Shown here: piece by piece, positions 19,432-27,085 of the stretch
Position numbering within the stretch: the first letter of the stretch is position 1
How the letters are laid out: each line of letters opens with the position of its first letter
Made by a program: the position numbers and the translations under genes
Notes under the pieces: model-generated
Told to the model about the DNA's origin: nothing
Databases searched by the model: none
What the model saw: only the letters and a program-made list of their open reading frames with translations
Assembly: GCA_944383855.1 (NCBI GenBank)
Contig: CALWRB010000054.1
Coordinates: 27,331 to 91,330 of the forward strand
Length of the DNA: 64,000 bases
From: an uncultured Lachnospiraceae bacterium
Lineage (GTDB): Bacteria > Bacillota > Clostridia > Lachnospirales > Anaerotignaceae
Reading direction: 5' to 3'

Positions 19432-19470
19432 TATTCCAATTTTGTACCGTAAAAAATAGAATACAATAGT

Positions 19471-19508
19471 AAAGAGGCGTATCCCTGTCGTGGGGATATG
19501 CCTCTTTT
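19471..19508. terminator. Bidirectional terminator between eno and the GntR gene
   Basis: AAAGAGGC-G-TATCCC pairs with GGGATA-T-GCCTCTTT around a TGTCGT-type loop, then TTTGTT. The A-rich 5' flank lets it serve the convergent gntR-type gene as well. Confidence 0.85.
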
Positions 19509-19509
19509 G

Positions 19510-20199
19510 TTATAAGGTCTTAAAAATTTCTGCCATACCATCTTTTTCATTTCTGGAAAGCCAGTCAATGGTACTAAAAACGATTTGAAGATGCTGCTGA
19601 ATCAAATCTGCGAGCGCCTTCTCATCACCGATACGCAGCAGCCGAAGCATTTCGCGGTGCTGTTCAAACGAAAGGCGGTGTTTATAGATCGGCATTTTGG
19701 AAATCGTGAACATGTAAAACATGGAGCCTACACCCCAGTTGCTTTCATATATTTTGGTTAACTGCGCATTGGAAGCTAAACTTACAAACAAAGTGTGGAA
19801 TCTGTTTTCCAATTCTGCTGCGCGGGTATAATCCGTATCTCGAATCTCATCCAATGTTTCGCAAATTTTTTCCATCTCTTCTATGATTTCAGGACAAAAA
19901 TCAGCGTTTGCAATCGCAAACTTTACGGCATAGAGTTCGATCATTTGACGAACCTCTGTGATTTCCCGCAGTTTCTGTGTGGAGAATTCAGCGACAATGA
20001 CACCTCTTCTGGGAATTGCGACTGCCAGCCCCTGTGCAACCAATCGATTGACAGCTGCAACAACAGGTGTACGGCTAATGCCTAAGGAATCTGAAATTTC
20101 CTGTGTGGATAATTTGGTTCCAGGTGGATAAGTCCCATTTTGAATGCGGCTTCGTATTTCACGAAGCGCATACTCTACCAATGTTTCGGATTGACTCAT
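19510..20199 (-). CDS. GntR-family (FCD domain) transcriptional regulator
   Basis: A 229-residue regulator of the FadR subfamily. The N-terminal winged helix has LREIRSRIQNGTYPPGTKLS, EISDSLGISRTPV and an IPRRGVIV wing; the C-terminal FCD domain is all helical, with the EVRQMIELYAVKFA segment typical of metal and carboxylate binding. I choose the ATG at 20199 (complement) with AGAGG seven bases upstream; the frame extends to 20355 over promoter DNA. Divergent from an SDR dehydrogenase and TRAP transporter, so it probably regulates them in response to a sugar acid or similar carboxylate. That substrate is inferred. Confidence 0.9.
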   Translation of the reverse strand: MSQSETLVEYALREIRSRIQNGTYPPGTKLSTQEISDSLGISRTPVVAAVNRLVAQGLAVAIPRRGVIVAEFSTQKLREITEVRQMIELYAVKFAIANADFCPEIIEEMEKICETLDEIRDTDYTRAAELENRFHTLFVSLASNAQLTKIYESNWGVGSMFYMFTISKMPIYKHRLSFEQHREMLRLLRIGDEKALADLIQQHLQIVFSTIDWLSRNEKDGMAEIFKTL

Positions 20200-20256
20200 A
20201 GCATACCTCTTTTCATATTTGAAATGAAGAATCATTTTTGTTGTTTTAAAATAGAG

Positions 20257-20318
20257 TTGTTCGATATAGGAACAATTTTGTCTAATTCTATTATAAAGAT
20301 GATAAAAGTATTTGTAAA
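20257..20318 (-). promoter_or_regulatory. Promoter and operator candidate of the GntR-type gene
   Basis: On the minus strand TTTACA (20318-20313), 17 bases, TATAAT (20295-20290). Just downstream is the inverted repeat TTGTTC-N7-GAACAA (20257-20275), well placed for autorepression. Confidence 0.7.
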
Positions 20319-20474
20319 CAATTTTTTGGACTTGATTGGAATTCAAATTATGCAATAAAGAGTAAAAAAATAATTAAATTGAATGTAAATTTATCTATTT
20401 TTGCATTTTTAGAAAATCGAAATTACAAAAATTTACAAAATTCGAAAGGAATAGACTGGAAAAACTAAAAAACG

Positions 20475-20540
20475 TTGACAAAAGCGATAATGAATGCTAA
20501 TTTATAGATAAAGAATTCAATAAAGATATATTTTGAATTC
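20475..20540 (+). promoter_or_regulatory. Promoter and operator candidate of the SDR/TRAP operon
   Basis: TTGACA (20475-20480), 17 bases, TAATTT (20498-20503), then a perfect inverted repeat GAATTCAA-N12-TTGAATTC (20513-20540). The rest of the 400-base divergent region 20200-20599 is very AT-rich and holds no gene. Confidence 0.65.
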
Positions 20541-20599
20541 AAAAAATAAATTCCAATCACAGAAGAATTGGTGAAGGACAGAAGAAAAGGAGGAGTCTT

Positions 20600-21358
20600 A
20601 TGTTTGATTTAGGTGGAAAGGTTGCGATTGTAACAGGCAGTGGATCTGAAAGAGGAATCGGTCGCGCAACGGCAGTAGCTTTGGCAGAGCAAGGCGCTAC
20701 AGTGATTGTAACAGATATCAATGCAGAAGGAATTCAAAACACAGTGTCTATCATTCAAAATGCGGGTGGAAAAGCAAACGGAATTACGTTAGACGTCACC
20801 GATCAGGCATCGGTGGACTCTATGGTAAAAGAAGTGATGGATACATACGGTCATATCGACATTTTGGTAAACAATGCCGGGATTTCACAGAGATTATCTG
20901 TGGCGGATATGAAAGTGGAAGATATGAAACGCCTGTTTGAAATCAATGTATTTGGTTTATTCCGCTGCACAAAAGCGGTTTTAGATATTATGAAAGCACA
21001 AAAGAAGGGGCGAATTATCAATTTGTCTTCTGTAGCAGGCAAAAGAGGGGGCGGAGTATTTGGAGGTGCTCATTACTCCGCTACCAAAGCAGCAGTGTTA
21101 GGATTTTCCAAGAATTTGGCGAGGGAGGTGTCAAGAGACGGTATCACCGTCAACTGCGTAGCGCCGGGATTGACCAATACGGATATTTGGGCGTCTTTGA
21201 CAGAGGATGTGACAACGGCATTGATTAAAGACATTCCTGTCGGAAGACCCGGTGAAACCAGAGAAATTGCTGCTGCAATTGCATTTTTGGCTTCTGATGA
21301 GGCGGCTTACATTACAGGAGAAGAAATTGATATTAACGGCGGCTCGCATATGGATTGA
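20600..21358 (+). CDS. SDR-family oxidoreductase
   Basis: A 252-residue classical short-chain dehydrogenase. The Rossmann motif TGSGSERGIGRA carries a two-residue insertion relative to the standard TGxxxGxG, DILVNNAGIS is the structural motif, and the catalytic Ser (LSSVAG), Tyr and Lys (YSATK) are present. It ends with the family's ITGEEIDINGG. RBS AAAAGGAGG precedes the ATG. As the first gene before a TRAP transporter it likely oxidises or reduces the imported acid (for example a gluconate- or uronate-type compound); substrate not provable here. FabG is a distinct gene at 48.4 kb. Confidence 0.88.
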   Translation: MFDLGGKVAIVTGSGSERGIGRATAVALAEQGATVIVTDINAEGIQNTVSIIQNAGGKANGITLDVTDQASVDSMVKEVMDTYGHIDILVNNAGISQRLSVADMKVEDMKRLFEINVFGLFRCTKAVLDIMKAQKKGRIINLSSVAGKRGGGVFGGAHYSATKAAVLGFSKNLAREVSRDGITVNCVAPGLTNTDIWASLTEDVTTALIKDIPVGRPGETREIAAAIAFLASDEAAYITGEEIDINGGSHMD

Positions 21359-21394
21359 TGCAGGAAAGAGTTTAGTTGTAAAAGGAGGATATGT

Positions 21395-22405
21395 ATGAAA
21401 AAGAAACTTTTGGCTTTAGGTATGGCAGCTGTGATGGCAACGGCAATGGCTGGCTGTAGCGGATCTTCCTCAGAAAATGGAGGCGACTCTGTAGAGCTGA
21501 CTATGACATGTGTTGGTACGGACCAGGGAATTGACTATATTACCAGTGTGGAGTTTGCAGATGTGGTTGCGGAAAAGAGTGGCGGCACAATTCAGATTAA
21601 AGTTTACGGCTCTGACCAGTTGGCAGGCGGCTCTACCAATAAGGCTTTGGAAATGTTGGCAACCGGTCAGGTAGATATCGGTGTTTATTCTAACAGCGTT
21701 TTGTCAAACATTTGTGCAAATATCGGTGTTACATCGCTGCCTTGGATTTTTACCAGTTATGATGATGTCAACGAGAAGATGCAGGGCGCTGCCGGAGATT
21801 ACTGCAAGACAGAGCTGGACGCAGTGGGCATTACATGGATTGACTATACACACAACGCTTTAAGACAGATTTCCAACAGCAAGCATACAGTCCGTACACC
21901 GGAAGATGTCAAAGGGCTGAAAATCCGTATCCCCGGCGGTAATGTATTCATGGATACATGGAAAGCACTTGGAGCAGACCCTATCGCTATGGCATGGAGT
22001 GAAGTATTTACCGCTTTGCAGCAGGGTACCATTGACGGACAGGAAAATGGTGTAAAAACATCTCAGTCCAATAGTATTCAGGAAGTAAATAAATTCTTTA
22101 CCGTTTGGAACTATGCGTATGATCCGTACCCGATCCTGTTTAATAAAGAATGTTGGGAAGGCTTGACGGAAGAACAAAGAAATATTATCACAGAAGCGGC
22201 AAATGAAGTTTGCGCATGGAGCAGAGAATGGGTAGAAACAGAAGAAGAGGAACTGCTGACTTCCTTTGAAGAAGCAGGTGTAGAAGTAACCAGACTGACA
22301 GAAGATGAAATGGCGGCATTCCGTGAGGTGGTACAGCCTGTCATCGATAGTTACAAAGAAGTTTTCGGAGAAGAAGCTTACACCGCATTCGGAATTGAGT
22401 TTTAA
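21395..22405 (+). CDS. TRAP transporter solute-binding lipoprotein (DctP family)
   Basis: A 336-residue extracytoplasmic binding protein. Lipoprotein signal peptide with lipobox MAGC (Cys20), then Ser/Gly-rich linker and the DctP fold, including DVKGLKIRIPGG with the conserved Arg that binds the substrate carboxylate and GTIDGQENG. It captures an organic acid and delivers it to the DctQM permease encoded downstream. RBS AAAGGAGG precedes the start. A hairpin directly after its stop probably lowers expression of the permease genes relative to this binding protein. Confidence 0.93.
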   Translation: MKKKLLALGMAAVMATAMAGCSGSSSENGGDSVELTMTCVGTDQGIDYITSVEFADVVAEKSGGTIQIKVYGSDQLAGGSTNKALEMLATGQVDIGVYSNSVLSNICANIGVTSLPWIFTSYDDVNEKMQGAAGDYCKTELDAVGITWIDYTHNALRQISNSKHTVRTPEDVKGLKIRIPGGNVFMDTWKALGADPIAMAWSEVFTALQQGTIDGQENGVKTSQSNSIQEVNKFFTVWNYAYDPYPILFNKECWEGLTEEQRNIITEAANEVCAWSREWVETEEEELLTSFEEAGVEVTRLTEDEMAAFREVVQPVIDSYKEVFGEEAYTAFGIEF

Positions 22406-22446
22406 AAAGCATTGGGCTCTGCTCTAAGAGCGGAGCCTGCTTTTTC
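22404..22446 (+). terminator. Intra-operon hairpin between dctP and dctQ
   Basis: AAAAAGCA / TGCTTTTT flanks an inner GGCTC / GAGCC stem with GCTCT-AAGAGC in the loop. T-run is short, so partial termination is likely, giving more binding protein than permease. Confidence 0.7.
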
Positions 22447-22467
22447 AAACATTACGAAAGAGAGGAA

Positions 22468-22965
22468 GTGGCGAAATTGAAGAAATTTTTCAATAATATA
22501 GAAGAATGTGTAGGCGCCGTGTTGCTTGCGGTGATGACATTGATTACTGTAACAAACGTATTTTGCAGATATGTACTGCATGCATCGATTTCTGCGTCAG
22601 AAGAAATTACTACGCTGCTGTTTGTGCTTTTATCCCTCTTGGGTTCTGCGGTAGCCGTAAAAAGAAAGGCACATCTTGGTTTGACGATTTTAACGGATCG
22701 CCTTTCCCCGAAAGCGCAGAAATACATTACGGTATTTGGCTATTTATGCGGCGTATTGTTCTGTGCGATTTTAGTTTACGAAGGTATTTTTATGGTAAAA
22801 AATGAATACGACTATAAAGTTTTGACTATCAGTATGAACTGGCCGGAATGGATTTTCGGTATGTTTGTACCGATTGGCGGAACATTTATCGGTATTCGTT
22901 TTATACAAATGATTTATAAAGAATTGAAAGGAACAAAAGAATTGAGCGGAAAGGACGGTGAGTAA
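22468..22965 (+). CDS. TRAP transporter small permease (DctQ family)
   Basis: A 165-residue membrane protein with four hydrophobic segments, the DctQ layout; KRKAHLGLTILTDRLSPKAQ and the segment before it (SASEEITTLLFVLLSLLGSAV) are family-typical. It forms the small membrane subunit of the Na+-driven TRAP transporter with DctM. The start is GTG at 22468; a TTG at 22477 spaced better from AGAGAGG is a possible alternative. DctM begins two bases after its stop. Confidence 0.9.
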   Translation: MAKLKKFFNNIEECVGAVLLAVMTLITVTNVFCRYVLHASISASEEITTLLFVLLSLLGSAVAVKRKAHLGLTILTDRLSPKAQKYITVFGYLCGVLFCAILVYEGIFMVKNEYDYKVLTISMNWPEWIFGMFVPIGGTFIGIRFIQMIYKELKGTKELSGKDGE

Positions 22966-22967
22966 GT

Positions 22968-24248
22968 ATGTCGGCTTTGGCTTTGATCATTACATTTGTG
23001 ATACTGTTGATTTTGAATGTACCGATCGCCATTGGTCTTGGCGTTTCCAGCATTGCGGCGTTGCTTGTAAGCGATCTGGGATTCTCTATGATTCCTTCCA
23101 ATGTATATGCGGCAACCAGCAAATTTGCGCTTTTGGCAGTGCCGTACTTTATTTTAGCAGGTAATATTATGGAAAAAACCGGGATCTCCGCGAAATTGAT
23201 CCGGTTTGCACAGAGCTTGGTCGGACATAAAAGATGTGGTCTGGCTCTGGTGTGTATCATTGTTTCCTGCTTCTTTGCCGCAATTTCAGGTTCCGGCCCG
23301 GCAACAGTAGCAGCCCTTGGTTTGGTTATTATTCCGGCGATGGTGGAACATGGATACAGAAGAAATTTTTCCTGCTCGCTGATGGCAACATCAGGCGCGA
23401 TCGGTATTATTATTCCTCCCTCTATTGTATTTGTTATTTTCGGCTGTATCTCCGGTGTATCTATTGGTAAACTCTTTATCGGTGGTATTATTCCCGGCTT
23501 GGTTGTAGGTATCAGTTTGGCGATCGCCTCTTTGATTGCCACCAGAAAAGATGCCTTAATCAAATTGCCAAAAGCAACAGGCAAACAGAGATGGGATGCG
23601 TTTAAAGATGCATTTTGGGGACTTTTGATGCCTGTGATTATCCTGGGCGGAATTTACGGTGGTATTTTCACACCGACAGAATCTGCAGCGGTATCTGCAA
23701 TTTATGGTTTGATCGTTGGCTTATTTATTTATCGTTCTATCCGCATCAGAGATTTATATCGCATTTTGGTAGATTCTCTTTCTCAAACTGCGGTAGTTAT
23801 GTTTATCATGGCAACAGCGTGCCTGTTCTCTTGGGTAATGACAGTAGAAGGTATTGCAACGCAGGCAGGTGAAATTCTGACAGCGCTTTCCGGCGGAAGT
23901 CAGATTAAATTCCTGTTGATTCTGAATATTTTGCTGCTGTTGGCTGGATGTGTTTTGGATGGTTCTTCTGCGCTTTATATCTTCGCGCCGATTTTTGTGC
24001 CGGTTGGTCTGCAGCTTGGCATAGATCCCGTACATCTGGGTGTTGTTGCTACCGTAAACCTTGCGATTGGTTTGGTTACACCGCCGGTTGGGGTAAATTT
24101 GTATGTAGCTTGTGGTATCGGTGGTATTTCGATCAAAGAAATGGTAAAAGGCATGGCGCCGTTTTTGATTGCTTCTTTTGTTGCGCTTTTGCTGATTACT
24201 TATATCGAACCGTTGTCAACCTTCTTGCCGAACTTTATGGCAAGTTGA
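22968..24248 (+). CDS. TRAP transporter large permease (DctM family)
   Basis: A 426-residue membrane protein with about twelve segments. DctM hallmarks: VPYFILAGNIMEKTGIS, AAISGSGPATVAALG, GIIIPPSIVF and GLVTPPVGVNLYVACGI, together forming the ion and substrate pathway. It is the transport subunit that couples Na+ entry to uptake of the acid captured by the DctP lipoprotein. Ends the operon; a terminator lies 46 bases on. Confidence 0.95.
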   Translation: MSALALIITFVILLILNVPIAIGLGVSSIAALLVSDLGFSMIPSNVYAATSKFALLAVPYFILAGNIMEKTGISAKLIRFAQSLVGHKRCGLALVCIIVSCFFAAISGSGPATVAALGLVIIPAMVEHGYRRNFSCSLMATSGAIGIIIPPSIVFVIFGCISGVSIGKLFIGGIIPGLVVGISLAIASLIATRKDALIKLPKATGKQRWDAFKDAFWGLLMPVIILGGIYGGIFTPTESAAVSAIYGLIVGLFIYRSIRIRDLYRILVDSLSQTAVVMFIMATACLFSWVMTVEGIATQAGEILTALSGGSQIKFLLILNILLLLAGCVLDGSSALYIFAPIFVPVGLQLGIDPVHLGVVATVNLAIGLVTPPVGVNLYVACGIGGISIKEMVKGMAPFLIASFVALLLITYIEPLSTFLPNFMAS

Positions 24249-24294
24249 TCGGTCATAAAACTTTGTTACAATATCTGTAATTTTCGGATTTTTT

Positions 24295-24340
24295 AAAAAT
24301 CGACTGCCTTACCTCCCTTTATGGTAGTCGATTTTTTTTT
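24295..24340 (+). terminator. Terminator after the TRAP operon
   Basis: AAAATCGACTGCC pairs with GGTAGTCGATTTT (one bulge) followed by nine T. Confidence 0.85.
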
Positions 24341-24354
24341 AAAAAATATGGTTT

Positions 24355-24385
24355 GCATATGTTATTTCGCATTGGTCACATTATA
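24355..24385 (+). promoter_or_regulatory. Possible sigma-G-type promoter for spoIVB
   Basis: GCATA (24355-24359), 19 bases, CATTATA (24379-24385). This resembles the forespore sigma-G pattern GHATR-N18-CATNNTA with one extra spacer base. spoIVB is forespore-expressed in Bacillus. Confidence 0.4.
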
Positions 24386-24452
24386 TAAAGAAACAAAACT
24401 TTTTTGTTTCAAACAGCAGTTTGTTTATTTTTTGATGCGGGAGTTGGAAAAC

Positions 24453-25736
24453 ATGACGCAGAAAGGAAAACGCTGTTTTGCCGCAGTTTTTGCGGCAGCG
24501 GCAGGTCTTTTTTTTGCGGGCGGCATTTGGCTTTGCGTTTCATGGCTGCTGCCAGATACGCTGACGCTGACGGAAGGAGAAGCGCAGAGTATCCAACTGC
24601 GCCTTCCGGTCACGGCAAAAGTGGAGGAGGAAACGGCAGCGGTGTTAGAGATCACATCTCAGGCGGCGCTGCCTGTGGAGGCAACCTCTGTTTTTTCCTT
24701 TACCGCAGAGCCGGTCAGTGCAGGCACGGCGAAGGTGACGTTCTATCTTTTTGACAGTCTGCCTATAAAAACGGTGGAAGCAAATGTGCTGCCGCAAAAG
24801 GAATTGGTTGCGGTGGGCAAGACTGTGGGGGTGACGATGGATACGGACGGCTTGCTCGTACTGGGTACGGGAAGTGTCATCACTTCCTCCGGACAGGCGG
24901 AGTATCCCTGTAAAGACGTGCTGCAGGCGGGGGATCTGCTGTTGGCGGCAAATGGCATTGCTTTGGAAAACAAAGAGCAGCTGACAGAACTGATTGCAGA
25001 CGGTCAAGGAAAAGAGATCACTTTTTCGGTGGATCGAAACGGAACGGAAAAAGAGATCTGTGTAACGCCTGTTTTCAGCGGTGCAGACCAGGGGTATAAA
25101 ATCGGCGCGTGGATCCGTGACAGCATTCAAGGAATCGGTACCGTCACTTATTATGATCCGCAGACAAACGCCTTTGGCGCTTTGGGGCACGGCGTCTATG
25201 ATGTGGACACAGGTGATCTGATGGTCATAAAAGGCGGCAGGCTGACTTCCTCTGTGGTCACGGAAGTCAAAAAAGGGGTCGCGGGAGAACCCGGAGAGTT
25301 GACAGGCAGCTTAGATTTAAGCACTACCCTTGGGAAGATTTCTTCCAATACAGAATGGGGGATCTATGGGGAAGGCGAGCAAAGCGAGCTGTTTGCGGGG
25401 GAAAGCTACCCTGTGGCGGCAGAAAGCCAGATCCATGAAGGTGAAGCGGAGATCATAAGCTGTGTGGACGGTGATGTGCCAAAGCATTATCAGATCATGA
25501 TACAGGATGTCAATGTATACAGCAAAGATAAGAGCAAAGCTTTGCAAATTGAGATTACGGATGAAGCACTGTTGCAAAAAACAGGAGGTATTGTACAGGG
25601 AATGAGTGGCAGTCCGATTGTGCAGGATGGAAAAATCATCGGGGCACTAACACATGTATTGGTCAATGACCCGACGCGCGGCTATGGGATCTCTATTCAG
25701 ACAATGCTTGCAGTGCAGCAGCAAAATGCGGCATAA
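24453..25736 (+). CDS. spoIVB: SpoIVB serine peptidase
   Basis: A 427-residue protein with one N-terminal membrane segment (about residues 9-31), a PDZ domain (about 125-210, with LQAGDLLLAANGIAL) and the SpoIVB peptidase domain with ALGHGVYD carrying the catalytic His and QGMSGSPIVQ carrying the nucleophile Ser (about 387). In sporulation it is exported from the forespore and cleaves SpoIVFA to activate pro-sigma-K processing. I start at the ATG at 24453; the open frame reaches back to 24321 through promoter DNA. spo0A follows, the arrangement conserved in Bacilli and Clostridia. Confidence 0.94.
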   Translation: MTQKGKRCFAAVFAAAAGLFFAGGIWLCVSWLLPDTLTLTEGEAQSIQLRLPVTAKVEEETAAVLEITSQAALPVEATSVFSFTAEPVSAGTAKVTFYLFDSLPIKTVEANVLPQKELVAVGKTVGVTMDTDGLLVLGTGSVITSSGQAEYPCKDVLQAGDLLLAANGIALENKEQLTELIADGQGKEITFSVDRNGTEKEICVTPVFSGADQGYKIGAWIRDSIQGIGTVTYYDPQTNAFGALGHGVYDVDTGDLMVIKGGRLTSSVVTEVKKGVAGEPGELTGSLDLSTTLGKISSNTEWGIYGEGEQSELFAGESYPVAAESQIHEGEAEIISCVDGDVPKHYQIMIQDVNVYSKDKSKALQIEITDEALLQKTGGIVQGMSGSPIVQDGKIIGALTHVLVNDPTRGYGISIQTMLAVQQQNAA

Positions 25737-26029
25737 GCCGTGATGCCTTTTTTCGGCGAAGTGCGGAGCCTTCTGTCGGAAAAGGCATCGTTACATCGGG
25801 AAAGAAGAATGTTTGGCAGCAAAAGGTATGAATGACAGCCAGAGAGGAACGAACGGGAAGAAATTTGAAAAAAATGTAATTCGGGGGCGAAAGGCTGTCG
25901 TTCATGCCAAAGTATGGAAATAAATGGGTGTTTTGCATATAATATAGACAAACGAAACGAAACCATAAAAGATGTCGTAATTGGTCTTTTTTTGTCCGAA
26001 AAAATGGATCAGTAAATGGGGGAGTCTGT
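25737..26029 (+). other. Structured spoIVB-spo0A intergenic region
   Basis: Two long stems. Stem 1: GATGCCTTTT (25742-25751) pairs perfectly with AAAAGGCATC (25780-25789). Stem 2: a 16-bp pairing of 25825-25840 with 25893-25908 (GGTATGAATGACAGCC against GGCTGTCGTTCATGCC), with two positions that are G-U wobbles. Neither is followed by a T-run. A TATAAT lies at 25938-25943 without a clear -35 box. No gene is seen. Confidence 0.6.
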
Positions 26030-26836
26030 ATGGAGAAACAGAAATTGAATATTGTACTGGCAGATAAAGACGGTTTTTATCTGCAAAAATTAAAGACGTC
26101 TTTGGAACGCAAAGGCAGGCTGCAGGTAGTTGGTTTAGCGGATAATGGAATCCAGGCAATGGAACTGATCCGCCGTACGAAACCGGATGTAGTGGTGATG
26201 GATATTTTATTGGGTGAAAGGGACGGATTCTGGGTGCTGGAGCAGATGCAAAAAGAAGGAGTCGCTACGGTCAGCATTATGGTTTCCGCCATCGTTGCAG
26301 AGCGCATGGTGCGTCAGGCAATGCAGCTTGGTGCAAGTTATTTTATGGCAAAGCCGATTCAAGGGGATCTGCTGCTGCAAAGAATCAGCCAGTTAAGTGA
26401 TTATGATACGGCTATTGTCGAGGAAGTGCGTGTGCAGGAAGTAGATCGTCTGTTGCCGGAGGCAAGCGGAACGAAAGAGCATTTGGAGGCGGAGATTTCA
26501 GCGGTGCTGAGCAAGATGGGGATTCCTGCCAGCATTAAGGGGTATCATTATATCAGAAAAGCGGTGATGATGTCGGTGGAAGACGAGTCTGTTTTGGTCG
26601 GCATCACAAAAGGATTGTATCCGGATATCGCAAAGCTCTACAAGACCTCTGCCAGCAAAGTAGAGAGAGCTATTCGCCATGCGATTGAAAGCGCATGGAA
26701 GAAAAACGGACAGCAGGTTTATTTTGAACTGGCAGGTTTTCTGCCGTTAAAAAAGCCGACCAACGGTCAGTTTATTGCGGCAATATCGGAATACTTTCGT
26801 TTATATGCAAAAAAAAAGTCTAACATGATCGCATAA
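26030..26836 (+). CDS. spo0A: Sporulation master regulator Spo0A
   Basis: A 268-residue response regulator. Receiver domain 1-125 with phospho-acceptor Asp58 (VVVMDILLGERDG) and the conserved Lys in FMAKPI; Spo0A C-terminal DNA-binding domain 155-265 with GIPASIKGYHYIRKAV, LYPDIAKLYKTSASKVERAIRHAIESAW and KPTNGQFIAAI. When phosphorylated it switches transcription towards sporulation. The receiver is divergent: the N-terminal acidic pair reads ADKD, so the second Asp of the pocket is Lys13, and the usual Pro after the phospho-Asp is missing. GGGGGAG upstream of the ATG. Lies 293 bases after spoIVB. Confidence 0.95.
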   Translation: MEKQKLNIVLADKDGFYLQKLKTSLERKGRLQVVGLADNGIQAMELIRRTKPDVVVMDILLGERDGFWVLEQMQKEGVATVSIMVSAIVAERMVRQAMQLGASYFMAKPIQGDLLLQRISQLSDYDTAIVEEVRVQEVDRLLPEASGTKEHLEAEISAVLSKMGIPASIKGYHYIRKAVMMSVEDESVLVGITKGLYPDIAKLYKTSASKVERAIRHAIESAWKKNGQQVYFELAGFLPLKKPTNGQFIAAISEYFRLYAKKKSNMIA

Positions 26837-26900
26837 GAATTACAAAAAAATAAGATACAAAAGGAAGCCTGATTTCGGACAAGAAAATACCTTACGACAA

Positions 26901-26939
26901 AAAACGGTATGCACAATTTAACGGTGCATATCGTTTTTA
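26901..26939 (+). terminator. Terminator after spo0A
   Basis: AAAACG-G-TATGCAC pairs with GTGCATA-T-CGTTTT, followed by TTTTATATTTT. Confidence 0.8.
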
Positions 26940-27001
26940 TATTTTGTGTGAAACGAAGTAATGGGAAAATACAAAAAAACGAATCATTTTTATGAAATTC
27001 T

Positions 27002-27030
27002 TTGACAATTTTCGAAAGCGGGACTACAAT
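27002..27030 (+). promoter_or_regulatory. Sigma-A promoter of the aminotransferase gene
   Basis: TTGACA (27002-27007), 17 bases, TACAAT (27025-27030). Confidence 0.85.
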
Positions 27031-27085
27031 GAAAAAGGTAAATCTGCCCCGAAAGATGAATGGGTAAAGAGAGGATGAAAAAAAC

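Noticed and set aside
26000..26012. 0A-box autoregulatory site before spo0A
   Set aside because: The TTTGTCCGAA sequence has an extra base relative to TGTCGAA.
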